Assembly: GCA_964384525.1 (NCBI GenBank)
Contig: CAYLKO010000005.1
Location: forward strand, 1-64,000
Length of the DNA stretch: 64,000 nucleotides
DNA from: SHZI01 sp964384525
GTDB taxonomy: Bacteria; Pseudomonadota; Gammaproteobacteria; Steroidobacterales; GCA-2729495
Direction: 5' to 3'
Both the position numbers and the translations under genes were made by a program. The notes under the pieces were generated by a model. That model saw only the letters and a list, made by a program, of their open reading frames with translations. It was not told where the DNA came from and ran no database searches. This document shows positions 7,166 through 15,142 of this stretch, in pieces; position 1 is the stretch's first letter, and each line of letters opens with the position of its first letter.

Positions 7166-8733
7166 CACATGCGAAACACGCCGAAGTGCGTGCGCTCGCA
7201 GGGTGCGTTCAGCGCGGCCGCGATCCCGAGGCCAAGCACGCGGCGCGTGTCGCGCGGGTCGATGAGGCCGTCGTCCCACAGGCGCGCCGTGGCGTAATAC
7301 GGATGGCCCTGGGTTGCATACTGCTCGCGGATGGCGCGTTGCCTTTCGGCTGCATCGTCGCCGACGGTGGCGAGCACCGTGGCCGCCTGTTCGCCTCCCA
7401 TGACGGAAATCCGCGCGTTGGGCCACATCCACAGGAAGCGCGGGCTGAAGGCGCGACCGCACATGCCGTAGTTGCCGGCGCCGAAGCTGCCACCGATGAT
7501 CACCGTGAACTTCGGCACCCTGGCATTAGCCACGGCCATCACGAGCTTTGCGCCATCCTTCGCGATGCCGCCGGCTTCGTACTTCCGGCCCACCATGAAG
7601 CCCGTGATGTTCTGCAGGAATACCAGTGGTATGCGGCGCTGGCAGCAGAGTTCGATGAAGTGCACCGCCTTCAGGGACGACTCGGAAAACAGGATGCCGT
7701 TGTTGGCGACGATGCCCACGGGATAGCCGTGCAGATGGGCAAAGCCGCACACCAGCGTGGTGCCGTACAAGGCCTTGAACTCGCTGAACTCGCTGTCGTC
7801 GACGAGACGGGCGATGACTTCACGCACCTCGAAGGTCCGGCGCGACTCGGCCGGCACGATGCCCAGCAGCTCGTCGGCGGCATGACGGGGCTCGATCGGC
7901 GGACGCGTCTCCAGCCAGGGCGTCTTCGGGCGGTTCAAGTGGGCAATTGCCTGCCGCGCCAGCCTCAGGGCATGGTGGTCATCTTCCGCACAATGATCGG
8001 TGACCCCGGAGGTGCGGCAATGCAGGTCGACGCCACCGAGCTCTTCCGCTGTCACGATTTCCCCGGTGGCAGCGCGCACCAGCGGCGGCCCACCCAGAAA
8101 CACGGTGCCCTGCCCGCGCACGATGATGCTTTCATCGGCCATTGCGGGCACATAGGCGCCACCGGCCGTACACGAGCCCATGACCACGGCGATCTGCGGG
8201 ATGCCGCGCGCGGACAGCGTGGCCTGGTTGTAGAAGATCCGGCCGAAATGATCACGATCGGGAAAGACCTCGTCCTGCAGCGGCAGATAAGCGCCGCCCG
8301 AATCGACGAGATAGATGCACGGCAGATGATTCTCGCCGGCGATCTCCTGGGCGCGCAGATGTTTTTTGACAGTGAGCGGATAGTAGGTGCCGCCCTTCAC
8401 GGTGGCATCGTTGGCCACGATGACGCATTCGCGCCCGGCGACGCGGCCGATGCCGGTGACGAGCCCCGCACGGGCCACCGTGCCCCCGTACAGGTCATGG
8501 GCAGCGAGCTGGGAGAATTCGAGAAAAGGCGAGCCGGGGTCCAGCAGCGCCGTGATGCGGTCGCCGACCAACAGCTTGCCGCGCGCCTGGTGTTTGTCGC
8601 GCGCTGCCTCGCTGCCACCGCGGGTGGCGGTGGCCACGCGCCCGGCCAGATCCTGGACCAGAGCGAGATTGTGTGCGTGGTTCTGCTGGTAATCGGCAGA
8701 TCGGACATCCACCAGTGACTCGAGGCGACTCAT
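7165..8733 (-). CDS. mccB: Methylcrotonyl-CoA carboxylase, carboxyltransferase beta subunit
   Basis: The subunit transfers the carboxyl group from biotin to 3-methylcrotonyl-CoA, giving 3-methylglutaconyl-CoA. Its 522 residues are close to the usual 535. Family stretches are visible: the RGKLLVGDRITALLDPGSPFLE start of the N-terminal crotonase-like lobe, CIYLVDSGGAYLPLQDEVFPD, GSCTAGGAYVPAMADE, GTVFLGGPPLVRAATGE, and in the C-terminal lobe NITGFMVGRKYEAGGIAKDGAK with SFGAGNYGMCGRAFSPRFLW. The DSGGAYLP and GIAKDGAK blocks are typical of MccB rather than propionyl-CoA carboxylase. Start and stop overlap the neighbours (ATGA upstream, TGATG downstream), so it is tightly coupled with citE-like and mccA. 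Confidence 0.92.
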   Translation of the reverse strand: MSRLESLVDVRSADYQQNHAHNLALVQDLAGRVATATRGGSEAARDKHQARGKLLVGDRITALLDPGSPFLEFSQLAAHDLYGGTVARAGLVTGIGRVAGRECVIVANDATVKGGTYYPLTVKKHLRAQEIAGENHLPCIYLVDSGGAYLPLQDEVFPDRDHFGRIFYNQATLSARGIPQIAVVMGSCTAGGAYVPAMADESIIVRGQGTVFLGGPPLVRAATGEIVTAEELGGVDLHCRTSGVTDHCAEDDHHALRLARQAIAHLNRPKTPWLETRPPIEPRHAADELLGIVPAESRRTFEVREVIARLVDDSEFSEFKALYGTTLVCGFAHLHGYPVGIVANNGILFSESSLKAVHFIELCCQRRIPLVFLQNITGFMVGRKYEAGGIAKDGAKLVMAVANARVPKFTVIIGGSFGAGNYGMCGRAFSPRFLWMWPNARISVMGGEQAATVLATVGDDAAERQRAIREQYATQGHPYYATARLWDDGLIDPRDTRRVLGLGIAAALNAPCERTHFGVFRM

Positions 8734-9635
8734 GGCATCCGCCGCAACAGCCGTTCCGCCTGCAGGCGATGCGGACGATCGAGCATGCAGCCATCCAGCT
8801 GGACGGTACCAGCATCTGCACCAATGCCGGCGGCGGCAAAGGCCGCCAGCACCCGCCGTGCCTGCCCGACCTGCGCCGGGGTCGGCGTGAAGGCGGCATT
8901 GATGATCGGCACCTGCGCTGGATGAATGGCCAGCATGCCACTGAAGCCGTCTTCAGCAGCGCGGGTGGCCTGCAGCGCCACGCGGTCATCGTTCCGGAAA
9001 TCGGCACACAGGGTTTCGACCGCCATCAACCCGGCTGCGGCTGCGGCCAGCTGGCACCAGCTGCGCACCACCTGATAGGTGAAGCGAAACCCGCCGTCGG
9101 CATCACGATTGGTCAGCGCGCCCAGCTCGCAGGAGAGATCCTCGCCACCCCAGGTCAGGGCACTCAAGCGGGCCGGCAGCGTGGCACGCCGACCGTCTGC
9201 ATCGTGGACATAGGCGGGCAAATCAAACACGGCTGCTGCCGTCTCGGTAACCAGCGCCATGATGGCGGCCGGCGGGGTTGCGCCCTGCTCGATTCCGTTC
9301 ATCAGCGCATCCAGCGCCCGCACATCAGCCGGTGATCCGGCTTTGGGCAGCAACAGACCCGCGGGCTGACACGGCAACACCGCGTGCACGTCATCAGCCA
9401 TCAAACCTGATGCACGGGAATTCACCCGGACCCAGACTGCGGGCTTGCTGCCCGACCGGGCAGCGCACGCCTGCAGGAAATCTGCCGCCATCTCCCGGGC
9501 GATGGCCTTGCGACCAGCGGCCACCGCATCTTCCAGATCCAGGATCAGGGCATCGGCAGGCACCTCGAACGCCCGCGTGAGCTTCCGCTCGCTGTCAGCC
9601 GGCACAAACAGCCAACTGCGCGGCAGCCTGCTCAT
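8730..9635 (-). CDS. CitE-like CoA-ester lyase (HpcH/HpaI family), probable HMG-CoA/citramalyl-CoA lyase
   Basis: The protein has 301 residues and a metal-dependent TIM-barrel aldolase/lyase fold. Markers are SWLFVPADSERK at the N-terminus (substrate Arg/Lys), ALILDLEDAV (acidic metal ligand), VWVRVNS (Arg), and LTWGGEDLSCELG (CoA/metal region), ending with GMLAIHPAQVPIINAAF. Its place between a MaoC hydratase and mccB is where standard liu operons carry enoyl-CoA hydratase and HMG-CoA lyase. In the mycobacterial cluster Rv2498c-Rv2502c, the CitE-like protein cleaves (R)-HMG-CoA and citramalyl-CoA; the same role is inferred here. The ATG at 9635 overlaps the upstream stop (ATGA); the upstream in-frame start at 9674 is rejected because it lies inside the hydratase gene. 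Confidence 0.82.
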   Translation of the reverse strand: MSRLPRSWLFVPADSERKLTRAFEVPADALILDLEDAVAAGRKAIAREMAADFLQACAARSGSKPAVWVRVNSRASGLMADDVHAVLPCQPAGLLLPKAGSPADVRALDALMNGIEQGATPPAAIMALVTETAAAVFDLPAYVHDADGRRATLPARLSALTWGGEDLSCELGALTNRDADGGFRFTYQVVRSWCQLAAAAAGLMAVETLCADFRNDDRVALQATRAAEDGFSGMLAIHPAQVPIINAAFTPTPAQVGQARRVLAAFAAAGIGADAGTVQLDGCMLDRPHRLQAERLLRRMP

Positions 9636-10087
9636 GTCGATGGTTGCTTCAGCAACAGGGTGACGCGCGTGCAACTGGCGACTTCCTCATCGCGCTGGTT
9701 ATACGCCCGATGCAGGAAGGTCACGATGCCGGCCTCAGGTCGAGAGCGGCTCTCGCGCAACGCGGTGACTTCGGTGCTGATGTGCAGGGTGTCGCCGATG
9801 TACACCGGACGCGGAAAACGGACATCTTCCCAGCCCAGATTCGCAATCGCGGTGCGGTGCGTGGTGTCGTGCACCGACACACCCACCATCAGGCTCAGGG
9901 TAAAACAGCTGTTTACCAGCACGCGGCCGAATTCAGTGCCGCTACAGTACTCGGCATCCAGATGCAGCGCGGCCGGATTGTGCGTCAGCACGGTCAGCAG
10001 CAGATTATCGGTCTCGGTGATCGTGCGATGGATGTCGTGGGCAATCACCTGCCCGACCACGAATTCCTCGAAGTAGCGACCAGCCAT
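9632..10087 (-). CDS. MaoC-family (R)-specific enoyl-CoA hydratase
   Basis: The protein has 151 residues and a single hot-dog domain. It opens MAGRYFEEFVVGQVIAHD, typical of MaoC dehydratases. The hydratase motif region is around TETDNLLLTVLTHNPAALHLDAEYC, with the family's Asp/His-type acid-base pair plausibly D33/N34 with H38 or H43. VLVNSCFTLSLMVG and the paired strands VRFPRPVYIGDTLHISTEV follow. Presumed role: hydration of 3-methylglutaconyl-CoA (or mesaconyl/itaconyl-CoA) to the (R)-hydroxy product that the next gene's lyase would cleave. ATG 10087 is chosen over GTG 10105, which overlaps the upstream gene by 14 bp, because family members begin at this methionine. Confidence 0.82.
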   Translation of the reverse strand: MAGRYFEEFVVGQVIAHDIHRTITETDNLLLTVLTHNPAALHLDAEYCSGTEFGRVLVNSCFTLSLMVGVSVHDTTHRTAIANLGWEDVRFPRPVYIGDTLHISTEVTALRESRSRPEAGIVTFLHRAYNQRDEEVASCTRVTLLLKQPST

Positions 10088-10091
10088 GGGT

Positions 10092-11264
10092 TCAGCCTGT
10101 GGCACCGTAGAGTTCGCGGCCGATCAGCAGGCGGCGGATTTCGGAAGTGCCGGCGCCGATCTCGTAGAGCTTCGCATCGCGCAGCAGGCGGCCGGTCGGG
10201 TATTCATTGATGTAGCCGTTGCCGCCGAGGATCTGGATGGCATCGAGCGCCATCAGCGTGGCCCGTTCGGATGCATGCAGGATCGCCCCGGCGGCATCCT
10301 GGCGCGTGGTGTGACCGGCATCGGCGGCCCGGGCCACCGCATAGACATGGGCCCTGCAGGCCGTCAGCGTGGTGTACATGTCCGCGAGCTTCGCCCGGAT
10401 CAGCTGGAAGGTGCCGATGGGCCGGCCAAACTGCCGGCGCTCGTGTACATAGGGCAGGACCACATCGAGGCAGGCCTGCATGATGCCGAGTGGCCCGGCA
10501 GCCAGCACGATGCGCTCGTAGTCGAGGCCGCTCATCAGCACCTGCACCCCCTCGTTGACCGTGCCGAGCACGTTCCCGGCCGGCACCTCGCAGTCGTGGA
10601 AGACCAGCTCGCAGGTGTTCGAGCCGCGCATGCCGAGCTTGTCGAGCTTCTGCGCGGTCGTGAATCCGGGCATGCCCTTCTCGACCAGAAAGGCGGTGAT
10701 GCCTTTGGCCCCGGCTTCGGCGGCTGTGCGCCCGTAGACGATGAGCACATCGGCATCGGGCCCGTTGGTGATCCACATCTTCGTGCCATTCAGCACGAAA
10801 CTCTCGCCACGCCTTTCCGCCTTGAGACGCAGGCTGACCACATCCGAACCGGAACCGGCTTCGCTCATGGCCAGCGCCCCGACAAACTCGCCGGTCACGA
10901 GGCGTGGCAGACAGCGCTGCTTCTGGTCTGCCGTGCCATGCCGGCACAGCTGATTGACGCACAGGTTGGAATGCGCCCCATAGCTCAAGCCCACGGACGC
11001 AGAGGCGCGACTGATCTCCTCCATCACCAGCACATGTTCCAGGTAACCGAGGCCTGCGCCGCCATATTCGGGCTCGACCGTGATCCCCAGCAGGCCGACC
11101 GCGCCCATCTGCCGCCACAGCCCGGATGGAAACCGGTTCTCCTCGTCGATGCGGGCAGCGCACGGGGCGATTACCCGGGTGGCGAACTCATGCACCGTGT
11201 CGCGCAGCAGCCGGGCATCGTCGCCGAGCGTTGCGGCCAGGATATCGGGGAATGCCGTGGTCAT
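10092..11264 (-). CDS. ivd: Isovaleryl-CoA dehydrogenase-type acyl-CoA dehydrogenase
   Basis: This FAD enzyme oxidises isovaleryl-CoA to 3-methylcrotonyl-CoA and passes electrons to ETF. It has 390 residues, a normal length. Seen are the N-terminal helices (LLRDTVHEFATRVIAP), the substrate-loop stretch SVGLSYGAHSNLCVNQL characteristic of isovaleryl-CoA dehydrogenases, ALAMSEAGSGSDVVSL and WITNGPDADVLIVY (FAD site), and GLDYERIVLAAGPLG with Glu about 250. Glu at this helix position is the catalytic base in IVD rather than the usual position near the C-terminus. It ends with ILGGNGYINEYPTGRLLRDAK. The ATG overlaps the merR stop (ATGA). Confidence 0.9.
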   Translation of the reverse strand: MTTAFPDILAATLGDDARLLRDTVHEFATRVIAPCAARIDEENRFPSGLWRQMGAVGLLGITVEPEYGGAGLGYLEHVLVMEEISRASASVGLSYGAHSNLCVNQLCRHGTADQKQRCLPRLVTGEFVGALAMSEAGSGSDVVSLRLKAERRGESFVLNGTKMWITNGPDADVLIVYGRTAAEAGAKGITAFLVEKGMPGFTTAQKLDKLGMRGSNTCELVFHDCEVPAGNVLGTVNEGVQVLMSGLDYERIVLAAGPLGIMQACLDVVLPYVHERRQFGRPIGTFQLIRAKLADMYTTLTACRAHVYAVARAADAGHTTRQDAAGAILHASERATLMALDAIQILGGNGYINEYPTGRLLRDAKLYEIGAGTSEIRRLLIGRELYGATG

Positions 11265-11710
11265 CGGCGGGCCTTCTTTACGTCAAGGTCAATCTTCAGC
11301 AGTTCCGCCAGACACTGCGCCTCGACCTCACCCATGCTGGCGAGCGTCGCCTCGATGTCGCGCAGTTTCTGCAGGAGCGCTGTCCGGTGCTCCCGGATCT
11401 TGTCGCAGAGGCGGAGCAGCTGGCGGGCGCTGCCGCTCTGACCGTGCCCATGGCCACGGCCACGGCTGCTGCCACGGCCTTGGCTGGAATCGTACAAATC
11501 GATGATTTCCCGACACTCTTCCAGGGAGAAGCCCAGCCGGGTGCCCCGCAGGGTCAGCCGCAGACGGGTGCGGTCGCGATCGGCATAGAGGCGGGTGGTG
11601 CCACGTCGGGCAGGGGCCAGCAGCCCCTTGGCCTCATAAAAACGCAGGGTCCGCGGCGTGACCTCGAACTCGCGGCAGAGCTGCTGAATGGTATGGGTGC
11701 CGCCGGACAT
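11261..11710 (-). CDS. liuR: MerR-family regulator of the leucine/isovalerate operon (LiuR-type)
   Basis: The protein has 149 residues. Residues 6-45 are the MerR winged helix-turn-helix (HTIQQLCREFEVTPRTLRFYEAKGLL in two parts, then RGTTRLYADRDRTRLRLTLRG). A C-terminal coiled coil (residues about 95-140) follows. No metal-binding cysteine pair is placed as in MerR/CueR, which agrees with LiuR, a regulator thought to sense acyl-CoA intermediates. An unusual Gly/Arg/His stretch (GRGSSRGRGHGHG) sits between wing and coiled coil. It is the first gene of the six-gene operon, overlaps the dehydrogenase start, and has a matching palindrome just upstream, so autoregulation is likely. Confidence 0.85.
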   Translation of the reverse strand: MSGGTHTIQQLCREFEVTPRTLRFYEAKGLLAPARRGTTRLYADRDRTRLRLTLRGTRLGFSLEECREIIDLYDSSQGRGSSRGRGHGHGQSGSARQLLRLCDKIREHRTALLQKLRDIEATLASMGEVEAQCLAELLKIDLDVKKARR

Positions 11711-11735
11711 GCAGCCGAGCCTCCGATGCCATTAC

Positions 11736-11751
11736 TTGACGTACGCGTCAA
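11736..11751. promoter_or_regulatory. Probable LiuR operator
   Basis: TTGACGTACGCGTCAA has perfect 6-bp arms (TTGACG/CGTCAA) around TACG. It lies 26 bp upstream of the merR start. On the minus strand a TATAGT box (11755-11750) overlaps its edge, with TTGCTT 18 bp further upstream, a plausible promoter. Palindromes of the TTGACGT-type are known for LiuR in proteobacteria; binding here is inferred. Confidence 0.7.
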
Positions 11752-11808
11752 CTATAGGCCAGTCCGGGAACCCCAAGCAAGACGCCCGTCACGCTGGCCG
11801 ATCAGGTT

Positions 11809-12273
11809 TCAGTCGCGGCGGGCGCGGAAGAAGGCCTGGAGCAGGCTGCGACACTCGTCGGCGAGGATGCCCGGGGTGACGGCCACCCGATGATTGGCCG
11901 CCGGCCCGCCCAGCACATCAAGCACCGTGCCGGCCGCGCCCGCCCGCAGGTCGGCCGTGCCATACACGAGCCGGGCAATGCGGGCGTGGATCATGGCGCC
12001 CGCACACATGGGGCAGGGTTCCATGGTGACGTAGAGCGTGGTGCCGGTGAGCCGATAGTTGCCCGTCTGCTGCGCGCCAGCCCGCAGGGCCTCGATCTCG
12101 GCATGGGCCGTGGGGTCATGCCTGGCGATGGGGCGGTTCCAGCCCTCGCCGATCACCACACCATCCAGCACCAGCACGGCGCCCACGGGCACCTCGCCGG
12201 CCGCCTCGGCGCAATGGGCGAGTTCGATGGCGCGCTGCATGAACGCCTGATCGTCGGGGGCAGCCGGCTGCAC
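11809..12273 (-). CDS. tadA: tRNA-specific adenosine deaminase TadA
   Basis: The enzyme deaminates A34 to inosine in tRNA-Arg(ACG). It has 154 residues. The zinc deaminase motifs are present: HAE in PTAHAEIEAL (catalytic Glu) and PCPMC in TMEPCPMCAGAMIHARI. The start of the fold, AGEVPVGAVLVLDG, and the NHRVAVTPG C-terminal stretch are typical. GTG at 12273 is taken as start because the first helix (DQAFMQRAIELAH) would be cut by the internal ATG. It lies on the same strand just upstream of the MerR operon but has its own spacing of about 100 bp. Confidence 0.95.
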   Translation of the reverse strand: MQPAAPDDQAFMQRAIELAHCAEAAGEVPVGAVLVLDGVVIGEGWNRPIARHDPTAHAEIEALRAGAQQTGNYRLTGTTLYVTMEPCPMCAGAMIHARIARLVYGTADLRAGAAGTVLDVLGGPAANHRVAVTPGILADECRSLLQAFFRARRD

Positions 12274-12347
12274 TATACGCCCTGGGCAAAATAGGGTTTC
12301 ATGGGGTGGTCCTTCGGAAGCGCCGCTGCGATCAGCGATGTTTGATC

Positions 12348-12695
12348 TTAGCGCTTTCGCGGCTCGACCGATGGCAGCCGGGCCCGGAGCTCGGCCCGAA
12401 GCTCAGCCAGCTCACCGAGCAGTTCCAGCGCCAGCGCGATGCCCGCTGGATTCACGTCCAGATCACGCCACAAATGCTGCGCCACACGCGCGCGACGCAG
12501 CGAACTGCCGCCGAACCGCCACTCATCCGGCGAGTGCGCTGCCGTGGCTGCCAGCGGCTCCAGCACACCCTGCTCGACCCAGGCCAGCACATGCTCCTCT
12601 TCGGCATGGCTGGCCTGGCAGAGCTCGACCAGCGTCAGCACCACTTCATCCTCGACCACGATGCCCTGCACACAAGTGACGGTGGTGTTGCTCAT
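12348..12695 (-). CDS. cbpM: Chaperone modulator CbpM
   Basis: The protein has 115 residues. In CbpM the protein binds the J-domain of CbpA and blocks its co-chaperone and DNA-binding activity. The sequence shows the MerR-like helical layout (LTLVELCQASHAEEEHVLAWVEQGVL then a helix with RRARVAQHLWRDLDVNPAGIALALELLGEL), which is the characteristic CbpM block. It lies 25 bp downstream of cbpA on the same strand, the standard arrangement. Confidence 0.9.
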   Translation of the reverse strand: MSNTTVTCVQGIVVEDEVVLTLVELCQASHAEEEHVLAWVEQGVLEPLAATAAHSPDEWRFGGSSLRRARVAQHLWRDLDVNPAGIALALELLGELAELRAELRARLPSVEPRKR

Positions 12696-12720
12696 CTCCC
12701 GCTACCCTTTTTGATCTGCT

Positions 12721-13716
12721 TCAACCAAAGCCCGGCAACCCGGCCCGCGGATTGAAATCAACGGCCTCGCGCAGCGCCTGATACGCCTCGCGCCTCCGCT
12801 CGGTGTCGGCGGGCGGCAGCACGAGCTTCAGCACACCATAAAGATCACCCGCCGGCTTGCCTGGAATGCCGCGACCCTTGAGGCGCAGTTTGCGGCCGTT
12901 CACCGAATTGGCCGGCACCTTCAATTGCACCGTGCCAGCCGGCGTGGGCACCGTCAGCGTGGCGCCCAGGGCGGCTTCCCACGGTGCGACCGGCAGATCC
13001 AGAAAGACGTCGCGGCCTTCGGTGCGGAAGACCGGATCGGGATTGAAAGCGATTTCCAGATACAGATCGCCCGCCGGACCCTCGCCCGGCGATGGCGCCC
13101 CCTGTCCGGCCAGCCGCAGATGCTGCCCGGCCTGCACACCCTTGGGAATGCTCACATCGAGCTTGTGATCCTGCATGGACACCTGGCCCTGCGCATCCAG
13201 CACCGGCCGGCGCAGCGACACGCTGCGCCGCGCACCGTGATAGGCGTCGGCCAGATCGATCGTGATGCGGGCATGATGATCCTGTCCCGGCGCGCGCCGC
13301 GATGCTTCGCGTCGTGCGCGGAACAGGGCGTCGAGGAGATCACGCTCGTCCACGCTGGCGCCACCGCCGAAGTCGCGGGTGAAATCCCGACCACTGAACT
13401 CGAAGCCCGTGTCCCAGTCCGGCGGTGGCTGGAAGCCGCCACCGGCCGCAGCGCCCGGCTGCCCGCGTCGGGCACCGGGCGGCGGCCCCTGCTGGCCGCG
13501 GGCGGCTTCGGGCCGATACCCGCTGTCGTCATAGGCGGCGCGCAATTCCGGATCCTTGAGCACGGCATAGGCCTCGCCCACTTCCTTGAAACGGGCTTCG
13601 GCATCGCCGGCCGTGCTGACATCCGGATGGAATTTGCGGGCCAGCTTGCGATAGGCGCGTTTTATTTCATCCGGAGTCGCACCGGGCTTGATGCCCAGGA
13701 TCTCGTAGTAGTTCAA
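12721..13716 (-). CDS. cbpA: DnaJ-type co-chaperone CbpA
   Basis: The protein has 331 residues. The J-domain covers residues 1-70 (NYYEILGIKPGATPDEIKRA, then FHPDVS with the HPD triad needed to stimulate DnaK). A Gly/Pro-rich linker with several Arg residues follows. The two C-terminal beta domains (ARITIDLADAYHGARRSVSL; GDLYLEIAFNPDPVFRTEGRDVFLDLPV; LRLKGRGIPG) match the type II DnaJ fold without a zinc finger. The start is TTG, overlapping the stop of the upstream methyltransferase gene (TTGA). The cbpM partner follows. Confidence 0.93.
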   Translation of the reverse strand: MNYYEILGIKPGATPDEIKRAYRKLARKFHPDVSTAGDAEARFKEVGEAYAVLKDPELRAAYDDSGYRPEAARGQQGPPPGARRGQPGAAAGGGFQPPPDWDTGFEFSGRDFTRDFGGGASVDERDLLDALFRARREASRRAPGQDHHARITIDLADAYHGARRSVSLRRPVLDAQGQVSMQDHKLDVSIPKGVQAGQHLRLAGQGAPSPGEGPAGDLYLEIAFNPDPVFRTEGRDVFLDLPVAPWEAALGATLTVPTPAGTVQLKVPANSVNGRKLRLKGRGIPGKPAGDLYGVLKLVLPPADTERRREAYQALREAVDFNPRAGLPGFG

Positions 13717-14486
13717 CGCCGTATTTTCCCCCTGATGGGCTGACGCGCTTCACCGGATGGCTTCCGCGCAATGACGCTCGCATGGCTCCGCGGCATCCGG
13801 CGCGGTGGACCACTCGGCAGGAAGGCCGTTTCGATCACCTCGAAACCGGCCTGGCTGACTACGCGATGCAGGATGTCGGGATCCAGCGGATGAATGAAGG
13901 CCGGCTGTCCGGCTCGAACGACGCCCTCGGGCAGCAGCGCCGGATAGTTCGCCACGAAGCCCGGCCACGGATCACCTTCGCGCTTGCGCCGCTCATACTC
14001 CGGCGCCAGCTTCCACCACGGACCCACATACGGGGTATCGGCGACCAGGAAAATCCGGCCACCCGGCACGCACCAGTCGTACATCTTCCGCACGGTGTGC
14101 TCGATGTCCGGCCCTTCGAGAAAGTGTAGCGCCCGGGCACAGAGAATGGCGCCAAAGGCAGAGTCCGGAAAATCCACATCCGGCATGGCGCCGGGGTGGC
14201 TGCGGAAGCGCGGCCGGTCGGCTTCCGGCACCCGCCTGGCCAGCACCTCGAGATGGCGGGGGTCGATATCGCAGGCCAACACGCGGGCGCCGGCCGCCAG
14301 TGCCGGCAGGGTCGCCACGCCATAGGCGCAACCGATATCCAGGCTCTCGCCATCGATGCTGGCGGCATGGTCCACGAAGGCCTGCGAACAGGGATCCAGG
14401 GTTTCCGTCATCCACCCGGTGTTGTTCATTGTGGGGATGAGGCCGGGGATCGGCGATTCGGGCAGCAGGGAATCCGTACTGGTCAT
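13713..14486 (-). CDS. Class I SAM-dependent methyltransferase
   Basis: The protein has 257 residues and a Rossmann methyltransferase core: motif I LDIGCAYGVATLPAL, motif II VLACDIDPRHLEVLARR, motif IV region FGAILCARALHFLEG, and VPGGRIFLVADTPY. The substrate is not predictable. ATG 14486 is chosen over TTG 14525 because GAGGA lies about 10 bases upstream of it. It forms one transcription unit with cbpA and cbpM through a 4-bp overlap, an unusual partner for these chaperone genes. Confidence 0.83.
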   Translation of the reverse strand: MTSTDSLLPESPIPGLIPTMNNTGWMTETLDPCSQAFVDHAASIDGESLDIGCAYGVATLPALAAGARVLACDIDPRHLEVLARRVPEADRPRFRSHPGAMPDVDFPDSAFGAILCARALHFLEGPDIEHTVRKMYDWCVPGGRIFLVADTPYVGPWWKLAPEYERRKREGDPWPGFVANYPALLPEGVVRAGQPAFIHPLDPDILHRVVSQAGFEVIETAFLPSGPPRRMPRSHASVIARKPSGEARQPIRGKIRR

Positions 14487-14579
14487 CCGGGGGTGTTCCT
14501 CATCATGGGCAGGGGCGTGAGTCAATCATGGCCCGGGCGCTCCATTCATGCCACCATTGATCCTTTCATGGGGAGGTGA

Positions 14580-15137
14580 ATGATGTCTGATCGGGGAACA
14601 GTGACAGTGGCCATGACGGCCGTGGCGGTGGTGCTCATGCTGGGCAGTCCGGGCGCCGCCTGGTCGCACGGGGGAGAAGATCACCAGGCTGCGCCGGCCG
14701 TGGCCGCAACGCCGGAGACCAAAGCGGTGGTCGGCGTTCTGGAGCAATACGCCGCGGCCATCAGCAGCAACGACCTGCCGAAGGTCCAGCCACTGCTGGT
14801 GCCCGGCAATGACTTCAGCTTTTTCGAAGGCACCTACGTCAACATCGGCTGGCAGAGCTACTACGACCACATGGCGCCGGAAATGAAGCTGTTCGAGAAA
14901 CCCAGCTACCGGCTGAGCGATGTCCGGCCTTTCGTCAGCGGCAATCTCGCCTATGCGACCTTCTCGTGGGCGATGGATGTCATCGTCGTCAGCGACAAGT
15001 TCGAAGGCGGCAAGCACCCGGTGTCGATGCATGGCAAAGGCACGGCCGTGCTGAGCCACATCGGCAATGCCTGGAAGATCCGCCACCTGCAAACGGCGAT
15101 GGCATCAGCGCCACGCAACGACGGCGCCAGCCACTGA
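14580..15137 (+). CDS. Secreted SnoaL/NTF2-like (DUF4440-type) protein
   Basis: The protein has 185 residues. A signal peptide (VTVAMTAVAVVLMLGSPGAAWS) is followed by HGGEDHQ, then an NTF2-like domain: helix TKAVVGVLEQYAAAISSNDLPKVQPLL, strands GNDFSFFEGTYVNIGW, and SGNLAYATFSWAMDVIV to KGTAVLSHIGNAWKIRHLQTA, the closing strand typical of this fold. A good ribosome site (GGAGGTG) precedes the ATG. It is convergent with the copper-cluster cytochrome; the His/Glu-rich start of the mature protein and that location hint at a metal-linked periplasmic role, not established. Confidence 0.7.
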   Translation: MMSDRGTVTVAMTAVAVVLMLGSPGAAWSHGGEDHQAAPAVAATPETKAVVGVLEQYAAAISSNDLPKVQPLLVPGNDFSFFEGTYVNIGWQSYYDHMAPEMKLFEKPSYRLSDVRPFVSGNLAYATFSWAMDVIVVSDKFEGGKHPVSMHGKGTAVLSHIGNAWKIRHLQTAMASAPRNDGASH

Positions 15138-15142
15138 TCCAA

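Noticed and set aside
11430..11490. Gly/Arg/His-coding repeat in the MerR gene as a microsatellite or CRISPR-like array
   Set aside because: Irregular, short and in frame; best read as a low-complexity insert in the protein.
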